Counted from the first letter of the stretch, positions 36,534 to 45,339 are shown. The stretch: 64,000 nt of DNA from Pseudomonas_T sp032052615 (GCA_032052615.1 DAMBWF010000004.1:294997-358996); one strand, 5' to 3'. Numbers and translations are program-made. The notes: generated by a model from the letters alone, not told the origin.

Positions 36534-37951
36534 GCAAGCCAGCGCCTTTTCCCGGCATCATCGCCCATCACGCCGGCGCGTGCCCGGCCGCCGATCACGC
36601 CGAGGCGTTCCGCCATGCGACGGTCTGCCAGGGCCTCGATGCCTCTACCTATTTCGAACGGTCCGGCATCAGCGCGCTGGCCGAAGCCAACGATGGGCTC
36701 TGCACCTTCTGGCTGGGGGATGCGCTGGCGCTCTACCAGACGACCAACGCCCCGCTGGTCAACGATGAGGACTTGGCGCCGTCGATCAATTCGAATGCCG
36801 ACCTGTTCGGTTCCTTTCTGGGCGCGCTCCCCTTGGAGGACGCCCGGCGCAAGGCCAAGCGCGCCGTGGTCGAGCGGGTGCTCGGCAGCAACAGGTTCGT
36901 CACCAGCCTGGACCCTCATGTGCTCGAGATGGCGCGCGATTACCTGGGGCGCGTGGAAGGGCGGGCGCTGCCCCTGGATGAGTTCTGTCTCCACATCGTG
37001 GCCCATATCGACAGTGGGCTGCCCGGCGTGCTGGATTTCCACCAGAAGCCGCTTACCCATTACCTCCAGAGCCCCGAATACGGCCTGATCGCCCGGGATT
37101 TCTTCGAGATCGCCTCGGACGTCATCAGCAAGATGAACCCGGACTCGATCAAGAATGCGGACATGATCGTCGAGATGACGCGCGACATGCTCGACTCCAA
37201 CTATGAGTCGATCGTTCGGGCCGCGCCGACGAACATGATCCTTGCCCAGTTCGCCAGCCTCTCCCGCCCGTTCACCCGGGAGGCGATCCGTACGCTGGAT
37301 GCGGCCTCGCTCAAGGAGCTCGGGACGATCATCGTCGCGACCTACGACACCACCGCCCTGAGCCTGCTCTGGACGCTCGCCTACCTGGAAACCACCCCGG
37401 GCGAAAAGGACCGCCTGCTACGGGCCATCGACACCGACGATCAACCCTTGGACCTGGCTTATGTCCTGGTGCTCGAAGCCATCCGGCTAGGGGGCAGCAA
37501 CCCGACGGCACTCTGGCGCAAGACGAATCGCCCGGTTCGCGTCGAACATCGTGGAGCCGAGGTGACGATTCCCGCGGACACGATGCTCTGGCTCGATCGC
37601 CGGCGAGCCAATCGCGATGCGAGGCGCTTTCCCCGTCCCGAGCGGTTCGACTCCGAGAATATCCGGCAGGCCATCCACGACGACGCGGGCACTGGCCAGG
37701 CGGCCTCGTTGCTGGCGAGGAATCGGTACGAAATCAACTCGTTCAACATGATCAATACCCATCGCAGCCCGCGCAAATGCCCGGGCCGCCTGTTCTCCGT
37801 CAGGGAGCAGGCCTTGATCCTCACCCAGTTGTACGGGCGCTACCGGGTCAGCGTGAGCGGCATCGACGCCACGCTGGCGCCTCACAGCGCCATGCCCCGT
37901 CCACGCCAGCCGGGGACGCTCACCCTCACCGCCAAGGGCGGTGCCCTGTGA
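36530..37951 (+). CDS. bcmD: Cytochrome P450 of the bicyclomycin pathway
   Basis: 473 residues from a GTG start that overlaps the bcmC stop by 4 bp. I-helix oxygen-activation segment IIVATYDTTALSLLW; K-helix ExxR in LEAIRLGG; heme ligand Cys417 in THRSPRKCPGRLF. The usual heme-loop FxxGxxxCxG lacks its glycine four residues before the Cys. In the bicyclomycin pathway BcmD is the only P450 among six oxidases. The reductase partner is not encoded nearby. The open frame continuing upstream through bcmC is a shadow. Confidence 0.85.
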   Translation: MSKPAPFPGIIAHHAGACPAADHAEAFRHATVCQGLDASTYFERSGISALAEANDGLCTFWLGDALALYQTTNAPLVNDEDLAPSINSNADLFGSFLGALPLEDARRKAKRAVVERVLGSNRFVTSLDPHVLEMARDYLGRVEGRALPLDEFCLHIVAHIDSGLPGVLDFHQKPLTHYLQSPEYGLIARDFFEIASDVISKMNPDSIKNADMIVEMTRDMLDSNYESIVRAAPTNMILAQFASLSRPFTREAIRTLDAASLKELGTIIVATYDTTALSLLWTLAYLETTPGEKDRLLRAIDTDDQPLDLAYVLVLEAIRLGGSNPTALWRKTNRPVRVEHRGAEVTIPADTMLWLDRRRANRDARRFPRPERFDSENIRQAIHDDAGTGQAASLLARNRYEINSFNMINTHRSPRKCPGRLFSVREQALILTQLYGRYRVSVSGIDATLAPHSAMPRPRQPGTLTLTAKGGAL

Positions 37952-37976
37952 ACCTGAACGTCATGGAGACAGTTCG

Positions 37977-38858
37977 ATGAGCACGAGCCTTCCATCCGCC
38001 CGGATGTTCGACGGCGCATTGCGCTTCAAGGAGCAGGACGGGTTCGCCCGAGCCCGGGCGCTGGGCGCCTTCCATCTCGAATATCCCCAAGGCTGGGACT
38101 TCTCGGCCGGCATCGCCCTGGCCCAGAACTACTACCTCGAACCCGATGGGGGCGCCGACGATGCCTATCGCGGCTTTCATCGGAAGGACCTCGGCAAATC
38201 CCTGCTCGGTTATTCCCATACGGGCGACGATCAGGACGAACTGTTGCAGATCGAATGCGGGTTATGGCGGGAGTACTTCCCCAAGCCGGCCGCCGACCTG
38301 CTATGGGCGATGAACGCACTGAACCAGGCCGTCCTGGCCCAGCTCTTCACGCTGGTGGGCATCGGGGAGGAGCACTTCGACCGGATCACCGGTGGCCTGT
38401 CCACCCACGAAGCGCTTCAGTACTGCATCTTCAATCACTTCCGCTCCAACACCGCCCACCCCGTCGGGCTGACCGCCCACAAGGACAGTGGCTTCACCAC
38501 CTTGCTCTACACCACGGAGCCCGGCCTGGAGTCGCTGGAGAACGGGGCCTGGATCCCGTTCGACCCGCTGGAGGGCCACTTCACGCTCGTGCTGGGCCAT
38601 TCCCTGGAGGTGCTGACCGAGAAGTCCGCCACGCCCATCAAGGCCAGCTATCACCGCGTACGCAAGATGGAGGCTCGGGCGGCGAAGGCGGACAGGTTTA
38701 CCTTCGGCTCCTACATCGGGCCCCGTTGGGATCAGGACCTGTATCAGTTCAGCGAAGGGCGCGTGAAGCCGGTGCAGTCCTTCCTCGATTTTCAAAAACA
38801 GAAAGCCGCGGAGATGGGCTACGAATTCCACCCGAGGGTGGAAACGGCCCATCGCTAG
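37977..38858 (+). CDS. bcmE: 2OG/Fe(II) dioxygenase of the bicyclomycin pathway (BcmE position)
   Basis: 293 residues. Iron ligands His168 and Asp170 (AHKDSGF), His226 (SYHRV); Arg240 (DRFTF) binds 2OG. The start ATG at 37977 follows GGAGACAG, 25 bp after bcmD, in preference to an upstream in-frame codon at 37941. A paralogue of bcmB, C, F and G. The substrate must be a cyclo(Ile-Leu) derivative if the cluster assignment is right. Confidence 0.82.
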   Translation: MSTSLPSARMFDGALRFKEQDGFARARALGAFHLEYPQGWDFSAGIALAQNYYLEPDGGADDAYRGFHRKDLGKSLLGYSHTGDDQDELLQIECGLWREYFPKPAADLLWAMNALNQAVLAQLFTLVGIGEEHFDRITGGLSTHEALQYCIFNHFRSNTAHPVGLTAHKDSGFTTLLYTTEPGLESLENGAWIPFDPLEGHFTLVLGHSLEVLTEKSATPIKASYHRVRKMEARAAKADRFTFGSYIGPRWDQDLYQFSEGRVKPVQSFLDFQKQKAAEMGYEFHPRVETAHR

Positions 38859-38885
38859 GCGTGCATAGGTTCGCAGGAGGCGCCA

Positions 38886-39833
38886 GTGGACATGAAACCC
38901 CCCTCTTCTTCGTCGCCGACGCTACGCTCGCCGGTGACGCTTCCGCCCATGCCGCTGGAGAGCCAGGCGAAGGACTACCCGCCCATTGCGATGGCGCGTT
39001 CGCGCCTGGTGGACGGCCGGCTGGTCTTTGAGCGGCCCACGGGGTTCGAGCAGGCGCTGAGGCAAGGATTCTTCCTGCTGAAACCCCCGCCAGAGCTGGA
39101 CTTCACGCCGGGCGACCGGTTCGTCCGGAGTTGCTTTCTCGCCCCGCAGGCGGGCGCTCTCGCTCCCTATACCGGGTTCAAGACCCGCGAGGTGCCGGGG
39201 GCCTACCAAGGTTATTTCGATCGGGAGCATGACCAGTGGGAGAACTTCTACATCGAAAGAGCCAATTGGAACCTGATTCCCGAAGACGTGGCCTCGCTCG
39301 GTGTGCACATGGCGGAACTGGGCATTGGGGTCCTGCGGTCGGTGCTCGAAGGGCTGGGCATTCCCTCGGATGAGTGGGCGCAGATCACCAGTGGGCTCTC
39401 CGAGGGCAAGGGGCATCAAATGCTGGGGTTCAACCACTTTCGCGCGGACAAACCGACCCGGGGGTCCAAGTTCCATCGCGATTCGGGCTGGATCACCGTA
39501 TTGCGCTCGACCGAGCCCGGATTGATTGCCTATGTCGACGGCCGCCTTCGTTCGATCGACCCCGAGCCCGGCCACCTCATCATTAACTTCGGCAGCTCCA
39601 TGGAAGTGCTTTCGGAACACCTGCCCCGGAAAGTCCACGCCAACATCCACGGCGTGGTCCGGACCGAGCGCGACAGCCTGAGCGAACGCTATTCCTACGT
39701 GGTCTTCCTCGACAGCGACTTGGCAGGGGACATCTACCAGTACGGGCCGGCCGGTGCTCGGAAGGTGCAAACGGTCCTGGCGTTCGCCGAGCAGGAAGTC
39801 AGCCGGACCTATAACGACGACACCTTGCTTTAG
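38886..39833 (+). CDS. bcmF: 2OG/Fe(II) dioxygenase of the bicyclomycin pathway (BcmF position)
   Basis: 315 residues. Iron ligands His197 and Asp199 in FHRDSGW and His255 in NIHGV; Arg268 and Ser270 (ERYSY) for 2OG. The N-terminal 35 residues are proline/serine-rich and not present in the paralogues. GGAGG lies 5 bases before the GTG at 38886; an ATG at 38892 is also possible. Middle of the same co-directional run, 27 bp after bcmE. Confidence 0.8.
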   Translation: MDMKPPSSSSPTLRSPVTLPPMPLESQAKDYPPIAMARSRLVDGRLVFERPTGFEQALRQGFFLLKPPPELDFTPGDRFVRSCFLAPQAGALAPYTGFKTREVPGAYQGYFDREHDQWENFYIERANWNLIPEDVASLGVHMAELGIGVLRSVLEGLGIPSDEWAQITSGLSEGKGHQMLGFNHFRADKPTRGSKFHRDSGWITVLRSTEPGLIAYVDGRLRSIDPEPGHLIINFGSSMEVLSEHLPRKVHANIHGVVRTERDSLSERYSYVVFLDSDLAGDIYQYGPAGARKVQTVLAFAEQEVSRTYNDDTLL

Positions 39834-39898
39834 CGCTCCGGACGGAGCCGTGGCATGCACACGCGCTATTCACCCCACAACCGCCTTGGGGAACAGGA

Positions 39899-40789
39899 AT
39901 GAACGAGAACGACACCTATGCGTTGGCCTCGGCCAAATTGGTCGATGGAAGACTGGTATTCGAGACCGCCGATGGTTTCGCGCGGGCTATCGCCGATGGG
40001 TTCTTCTTCGTCGAGTCGCCGGGCATGGAATTGATGGCCGGGGACGTGTTCGCCCGCCATTTCTACCGGGCCCGGGAAGAGGGGGAATTCTCGCCCTACC
40101 AGGGCTTCTCCCAATGGACGGAGAGCCGTCTGGCGCCCAGGGAGGGCTACTTCTCACGGGAGGTGGACCAGGTCGAGCAGTTCTTTCTGGAAAGCCGCTT
40201 CTGGAAAACCGTCTTCCCCGCGCCGCTGCTGCGCCAGGCCGAGCAGATGCGCGCTTTCGGCCTCGAGATACTGCGTGCCGTCCTGGCGGAACTGGACCTG
40301 CCTGCTACCCTGTGGGACGAGGCCACGGGACGCTGCTTGTCCATGCAGGGAACCTACCACCTGACCTTCAACCACTTCCGCAGCCAGGTGCGGGCCCGTG
40401 GGCTGAATGTTCATAAGGATTCGGGCTGGGTCACCCTGCTGCGCTCGTTGGAGCCGGGCCTCGAGGTTCTCCGGGAGGGGGCTTGGCTTCCCGTTTCGCC
40501 CCGCCCTGGCGAGTTCATCGTCAACTTCGGCTGCGCGATGGAGATATTGACTCGTCACTCGGCGACGCCGGTCGCCGCCGTGGCCCACAGGGTGAAAGAG
40601 CAACTACCGGGACAAGCCGACCGGTTCTCCTATGCCTTGTTCATCGATAGCAGCCTCGACCCCCGGGTCTGCCCCGGGTTGTTCCGGTACGTGCCCGGGC
40701 AAGGTCTGGCGCTGGAGGCGGACTTCGAGGTTTTCCTGAACGACATCCTGCACAACACGTATCAAGAGAATACCCAGGGCCTTTATTGA
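39899..40789 (+). CDS. bcmG: 2OG/Fe(II) dioxygenase of the bicyclomycin pathway (BcmG position)
   Basis: 296 residues. Iron ligands His172 and Asp174 (VHKDSGW), His230 (VAHRV); Arg242 and Ser244 (DRFSY). It looks closest to bcmB in the segment LTFNHFRSQVRARGLNVHKD (LTFNHYRPRF... in bcmB), suggesting recent duplication. Ribosome-binding AACAGGA precedes the ATG. It is 65 bp after bcmF and 139 bp before the exporter gene. Confidence 0.82.
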   Translation: MNENDTYALASAKLVDGRLVFETADGFARAIADGFFFVESPGMELMAGDVFARHFYRAREEGEFSPYQGFSQWTESRLAPREGYFSREVDQVEQFFLESRFWKTVFPAPLLRQAEQMRAFGLEILRAVLAELDLPATLWDEATGRCLSMQGTYHLTFNHFRSQVRARGLNVHKDSGWVTLLRSLEPGLEVLREGAWLPVSPRPGEFIVNFGCAMEILTRHSATPVAAVAHRVKEQLPGQADRFSYALFIDSSLDPRVCPGLFRYVPGQGLALEADFEVFLNDILHNTYQENTQGLY

Positions 40790-40928
40790 CCCCCCTCATT
40801 CCCCTCGCGCGACCGAACAGCCGCCACGCCGGCGGTTGCTCCCCTTCTCCCAGCACCTCCAGCCATGACGCCAGTGCCCTTCGACGAGGGCACCGGGTAC
40901 CTTCTTTTATTCTTCGGACGAGGTAAAC

Positions 40929-42143
40929 ATGAATCAGGCCGCATCCCCCCCCTTCAAGCTCGACACCCTGTTCCTGCCGATCCTGTCGATGGCCGTCTTC
41001 TTCGTGGGCGTGACCGAGTTCATGCTGTCCTCCATGCTCGGGCCGCTGGCGCGCGCCTTCGACACCTCCACCAGCGGCGCCGCGTGGTTGATTTCCAGCT
41101 ATGCCTGTTCCTATGCGATCGCAGCGCCGCTGCTGGGGTATTTTTCGGACCGCATGCCGCGAAAAAGGCTGCTGTTGATCGCCCTCATTCTGTTTGCCGT
41201 GGACGCCATGGCCATCGTCGTCGCGCCGACCCTGGGCATCGCCATCGTTCTTCGCGTGATTGGCGGCATCGCCTCGGCGATCATCATTCCCACCACCTTC
41301 GCCCTCGTCGCGGACGTGATCGCGCCGGAGAAACAATCGGGCGCCATGGGCAAGGTGATGCTCGGCATGACCCTGGGCATCGCCGCGGGACCAGCGCTGG
41401 CCGGCGTCCTGTCGGATTTCCTCGGCTGGGCGACGCCTTTCGTGATGGTGTCCTGTGGTTGCCTGCTGGTCTTCCTGATGGCCCGCCAGCGCCTGCCGCA
41501 GGCCCTGGCGCCTTGCGCCGAGGGGCATGCCTTGGGTTGGTGCAGGCACTGGATCATCCTCCGGCCCTTGATCGCCAAGGGCGCCTGGAATGGCACGGGG
41601 GTCGCCGGGCTGTTGTTGTCGGGCGAGGTGCTGCGCCAGCGCTACGGCTTCAGTACCGCTCAGGTCGGTATCAGCATCGCGGCGTTCGGGGTGGGGTTGG
41701 CGGTGGGCAATCTGGCAGCGGGTTTCCTGCGGCGCCACCTGAAACGTGACGAGGACACGCTTCTGCTGGTCCTGGCGATCCTGATCCTGTCGATGTCGAC
41801 CTATCTGTTGATACCCCTGCCGTTGCCGGCGGCGCTGTTCTGCCTGGCGGCCTGGGGGGCGGCGTTGGGGCTGGGGGCGCCGGCCGGCACGGTGGTGCTC
41901 GCCTCGCGGTCGGGGGCGGACAAGGGCATGGTATTGGCCTTCGCCGAGACCCTTAACAATGTCGCGATCCTCGCGAGCGTCCCCTTGGCGGCCTGGCTCT
42001 TGGAGCGGTCCGGACCCGCGTCCACCTTGTGGGTGCTGGGTGTCGGCCTGGGCGTCGGCGGCGGGCTCACCGTCCTGGACTGGCTCGCGTCCCGAAAGCC
42101 AGGGTTCGCCGCCACAGTGGCACGGGTGGTGAACAGGTCATAG
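40929..42143 (+). CDS. bcmT: MFS exporter, bicyclomycin efflux/self-resistance
   Basis: 404 residues with about 12 membrane helices. The MFS motif between helices 2 and 3 reads GYFSDRMPRKRLL. Drug/H+ antiporters of this family (Bcr-like) pump bicyclomycin, and bcm clusters end with such a gene, so export and self-protection are the inferred role. GGACGAGG precedes the start. The 139-bp gap after bcmG may hold its own promoter. A weak hairpin (42172-42192) follows. Confidence 0.85.
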   Translation: MNQAASPPFKLDTLFLPILSMAVFFVGVTEFMLSSMLGPLARAFDTSTSGAAWLISSYACSYAIAAPLLGYFSDRMPRKRLLLIALILFAVDAMAIVVAPTLGIAIVLRVIGGIASAIIIPTTFALVADVIAPEKQSGAMGKVMLGMTLGIAAGPALAGVLSDFLGWATPFVMVSCGCLLVFLMARQRLPQALAPCAEGHALGWCRHWIILRPLIAKGAWNGTGVAGLLLSGEVLRQRYGFSTAQVGISIAAFGVGLAVGNLAAGFLRRHLKRDEDTLLLVLAILILSMSTYLLIPLPLPAALFCLAAWGAALGLGAPAGTVVLASRSGADKGMVLAFAETLNNVAILASVPLAAWLLERSGPASTLWVLGVGLGVGGGLTVLDWLASRKPGFAATVARVVNRS

Positions 42144-42433
42144 GGATGACAGACGTGAGGCGCGGGAGGGTGGGAAGCCGAGCGGGCTTCCCGGGGAGCC
42201 GCATGGGCTTCGTCGCTGGCCTCGCGCCTCGGTGAATGGCGCATCGATGGCCTCGAAGGGGAGAGGCGGTGGACTGGCGCGGCTCCCGGGTTTTCCGACA
42301 GCTCGTCAAGCGTGATCGAGTGCTCGCGCCTAGCGCCTAGCGCCTAGCGCCTAGCGCCTCCGTCCCGCCCTGGCCAGGCCAGCGGGTGTGCAGGTGATAT
42401 ACTCGCCGCCCCGTGAAGTAGGTCTCCTGGATC
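42144..42433. other. Junction between accessory block and nadA backbone
   Basis: About 290 bp with no gene. It contains a hairpin (GGGAAGCC 42172-42179, GGCTTCCC 42185-42192), a heptamer repeat at 42327-42361 and a possible -10 TATACT at 42398-42403 for nadA. No copy of the tRNA-Lys 3' end occurs here. Confidence 0.5.
42327..42361. repeat. Heptanucleotide tandem repeat CGCCTAG, almost 5 copies
   Basis: Four perfect copies of CGCCTAG (42327-42354) plus a fifth ending CGCCTCC. It lies 73 bp upstream of nadA, at the right edge of the accessory block. Copy number should vary by slippage. Confidence 0.85.
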
Positions 42434-43492
42434 ATGACGCACATTTCCGAGCGCCTTCTCGTACAGGCGCACTTGGCCGCCCAGCAACCCAAGCCCCTGT
42501 CCGCCGATGACGAAGCCCGCTATCGAGCCGAGATCGCCACGGAGCTCGAGCGCCGCGACGCCGTGCTGGTCGCGCACTACTACTGCGATCCGGTGATCCA
42601 GGCGCTGGCGGAGGAGACCGGTGGGTGCGTCTCCGACTCCCTGGAAATGGCGCGCTTCGGCAATCAGCACAAGGCCTCTACCGTGGTGGTGGCCGGGGTT
42701 CGCTTCATGGGCGAGACGGCGAAGATCCTCAATCCGGAAAAGCGCATCCTGATGCCCACCCTGGAGGCCACCTGTTCCCTGGACCTGGGATGCCCGGTGG
42801 AGGCGTTCTCGGCGTTCTGCGACCAGCATCCGCAACGGACCGTGGTGGTCTACGCCAACACGTCGGCGGCGGTGAAGGCGCGGGCGGACTGGGTGGTGAC
42901 GTCCAGTTGCGCCCTGGAGATCGTGGAAACCCTGATGGATAACGGCGAGACCCTCCTGTGGGGCCCCGATCAGCACCTGGGGCGCTACATCCAGCGCGAA
43001 ACGGGCGCCGACATGCTGCTCTGGGACGGGGCCTGTATCGTCCACGAAGAATTCAAGGCGAAGCAGCTCGAGGATATGAAGGCGCTGTACCCCGACGCGG
43101 CGGTGCTGGTCCACCCCGAATCTCCCGAGGCGGTGATCGCGCTGGCCGACGCGGTAGGGTCCACCAGCCAGTTGATCAAGGCGGCCCAGACCCTGCCCAA
43201 CCGCCGGTTCATCGTCGCCACCGACCGGGGCATCTTCTACAAGATGCAGCAGCTATGCCCGGACAAGGAATTCGTCGAGGCGCCCACCGCGGGCAACGGC
43301 GCCGCCTGCCGAAGCTGCGCCCACTGCCCCTGGATGGCGATGAATACCCTGGAGCGCATCCTGCTCGGGCTGCGCGAAGGGCGTGACGAAATCCACGTGG
43401 ACCCCGCGCTGATCCCCCGTGCGGTACGTCCGCTCACGCGCATGCTGGATTTCACCCAGGCCGCGCGGCTCAAGCTGGCCGGTAACGCCTGA
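42434..43492 (+). CDS. nadA: Quinolinate synthase NadA
   Basis: 352 residues. It condenses iminoaspartate with dihydroxyacetone phosphate to quinolinate in NAD synthesis, using an oxygen-sensitive 4Fe-4S cluster. The three domains are pseudo-repeats; cluster-binding cysteines are expected in the segments CSLDLGCP, TSSCALEIVE and CRSCAHCPW. HYYCDP near residue 50 is a family signature. Upstream lie a heptamer repeat and a TATACT box. Confidence 0.95.
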   Translation: MTHISERLLVQAHLAAQQPKPLSADDEARYRAEIATELERRDAVLVAHYYCDPVIQALAEETGGCVSDSLEMARFGNQHKASTVVVAGVRFMGETAKILNPEKRILMPTLEATCSLDLGCPVEAFSAFCDQHPQRTVVVYANTSAAVKARADWVVTSSCALEIVETLMDNGETLLWGPDQHLGRYIQRETGADMLLWDGACIVHEEFKAKQLEDMKALYPDAAVLVHPESPEAVIALADAVGSTSQLIKAAQTLPNRRFIVATDRGIFYKMQQLCPDKEFVEAPTAGNGAACRSCAHCPWMAMNTLERILLGLREGRDEIHVDPALIPRAVRPLTRMLDFTQAARLKLAGNA

Positions 43493-43502
43493 GGGCGCCC
43501 GG

Positions 43503-44942
43503 CTAGCGCAGCATGCCCTTGATCATGCGCTGCTCGTCCAACAACTCCTTCTGGCGGGCGTCGATGCGCGAGGCCAAGGGGAAATTGCCGGTGGCGCGAC
43601 GCTTGGCGAAGTCCAGTTGCTCGATGGCCTGGTCGTAATCGCCGACCAGGGCGAAATACTCCGCGCGCGCCTGATGCAGGCCGATGGTGTTCCCCGCCAA
43701 GCCCCTTACCTCGGCTACCTGGTACCAGACGTCGGGGTCATGGGGGCGGCTCTGCAACAGGTCGGCGAGGGTCTTTTCCGCTTGCTGCGGCTGGCCCATC
43801 TTCACCAGCAGGTCGGTGCGGGCCTGCTTCAACGGATAATTGTTGGGGTATAAGGCGAGCAGCCGCTCGACCCGCTTCTGGGCATCCGGCAAGCGGTTGG
43901 CCGTGATGTCCAGATCCACCTGGGCCAGGTTGTAGACAATCTCGTCGGGCGCCTTCGTCAATAGGTCCTGCAAGGCTTCCCGCGCTTCGTTCAACTGGCC
44001 CGCCTTGATCTTGGCGATAGCCAGTCCATAGCGGGCGGCGTCCAGCTTGGAGTTTTCCTCCAGCAGGGCGCGGAAGCGCTTGGCGGCGATTCCGGGAGTT
44101 TCTTCATAGATCAACTGCACACGCGCGCGCATCAACTGGTAGCGCAGGCTGTCCTCCTTGCCGCCGGGCTGCTTGATCTGCTCCGCGCGGTTGCGCGTAT
44201 CGGCGATCCGTGACTCGGTCACCGGGTGGGTCAGGAGGAACTCCGGTGGCTTGGCGTCGTACCGGTACTGGCGCATCAGACGCTCGAACATGCTGGGCAT
44301 GGCGCGGGGGTCGTAGCCGGCCTTTTCCAAGTTGAGCAGGCCGATACGGTCGGCTTCCTGCTCGTTTTGCCGCGAGAAGCGCCGCTGTTCCTGGATCGCC
44401 GCGGCCTGGGTGGAGGCGATCGCCGCGAGTCCCGCATCCCCGGCCCCGGCCGCCGCCGCGACGATACCGGCGAGCATCGCCGCCATCAGCGGTACCTGCA
44501 TCCGCTGCTGCGCTTCCAACCCGCGGGCGAAGTGACGCTGGGACAAGTGCGCCAGTTCGTGGGCCAGCACGGCGGCGTATTCCGCCTCGCTCTCGGCATA
44601 GAGGAACAGGCCGCCGTTGACCCCGACGATGCCGCCGGGCGCGGCGAAGGCGTTGATCTGGGAACTGTTGAGCAGGATGAATTCCAGGCGACGATCCTGC
44701 AGTTGGCTGGTTTCCGCGAGACCGTAGACGCTGTGCTCCACGAAGTCCTTGAGCTGAGGATCGGACAATTGCGGTATCTGGCCGCGCAGGACGCTCAGCC
44801 AGGCCCGGCCGAGTATGTGCTCCTGCTCTGGCGAAACGATGGCGGAACTGGCGTCCCCCAGTGACGGCAGGTCGTCGGCGACCAAGGCGGGCGAGGCGAA
44901 CAGGCAGGCGAGCGACAGCAGGGTAGGGCGCAGGAGGTTCAT
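43503..44942 (-). CDS. Periplasmic M48 metalloprotease with TPR domain (BepA-like)
   Basis: 479 residues with signal peptide MNLLRPTLLSLACLFASPALVA. Zinc protease motif HELAHLSQRH (HExxH, about residues 128-132) and the third ligand in QEADRIGLLNLEKAGYDP. The C-terminal 180 residues are TPR repeats. BepA-type proteins help assemble or degrade outer-membrane LptD and BAM substrates. Convergent with nadA with only 10 bp between stops, and divergent from the tusA-like gene. Confidence 0.9.
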   Translation of the reverse strand: MNLLRPTLLSLACLFASPALVADDLPSLGDASSAIVSPEQEHILGRAWLSVLRGQIPQLSDPQLKDFVEHSVYGLAETSQLQDRRLEFILLNSSQINAFAAPGGIVGVNGGLFLYAESEAEYAAVLAHELAHLSQRHFARGLEAQQRMQVPLMAAMLAGIVAAAAGAGDAGLAAIASTQAAAIQEQRRFSRQNEQEADRIGLLNLEKAGYDPRAMPSMFERLMRQYRYDAKPPEFLLTHPVTESRIADTRNRAEQIKQPGGKEDSLRYQLMRARVQLIYEETPGIAAKRFRALLEENSKLDAARYGLAIAKIKAGQLNEAREALQDLLTKAPDEIVYNLAQVDLDITANRLPDAQKRVERLLALYPNNYPLKQARTDLLVKMGQPQQAEKTLADLLQSRPHDPDVWYQVAEVRGLAGNTIGLHQARAEYFALVGDYDQAIEQLDFAKRRATGNFPLASRIDARQKELLDEQRMIKGMLR

Positions 44943-45050
44943 GCGAGTGAAGGCTCTTGGCGGAAAGCGCTACTGTAGCGGGCGGCCCGGCCAACTGGCC
45001 AGGGTTGCTCAGCATGGGTATTCTAGCGGACCTCCCCGGGAATCGACCCC

Positions 45051-45293
45051 ATGACCGACAAGGCCCGTGCCCACGACGCGGAACTGGATGCCAGCGGCCT
45101 CCGCTGCCCGATGCCTCTGCTCAAGGCGAAACTCGAACTCAACCGCCTGCCGAGCGGCGCGGTGCTCAAGGTAACCGCCACCGACCCCGGGTCTCGTCGC
45201 GATTTCGCCGCCTTCGCTCGGCTGGCCGGCCATCGGCTGGAGCATGAGGACGAGGAAGGCGGGGTCTTCCGTTACTGGCTACGCAAGGGCTGA
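45051..45293 (+). CDS. TusA-family sulfurtransferase
   Basis: 80 residues. The CPMP motif in LDASGLRCPMPLLKAKLELN holds the sulfur-carrying cysteine. TusA-family proteins relay persulfide sulfur for tRNA thiolation or molybdenum cofactor synthesis; the homologue at this locus in P. aeruginosa has been linked to molybdenum-enzyme maturation. Followed by the perM-like gene after 46 bp. Confidence 0.88.
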   Translation: MTDKARAHDAELDASGLRCPMPLLKAKLELNRLPSGAVLKVTATDPGSRRDFAAFARLAGHRLEHEDEEGGVFRYWLRKG

Positions 45294-45339
45294 ACCCTCG
45301 GCCGTTGCGGTAGTCTTCCGATCGTCACCAAGGATTGCC

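Noticed and set aside
40929..42143. Generic multidrug Bcr pump unrelated to the cluster
   Set aside because: Direction, spacing and position at the end of a complete bcm set make a dedicated exporter more likely, although the family alone would not tell.
42144..42433. Second attachment site of a tRNA-Lys island
   Set aside because: No copy of the tRNA-Lys 3' end is present here, and no integrase lies in the block, so a classical tRNA-integrated island is not supported.
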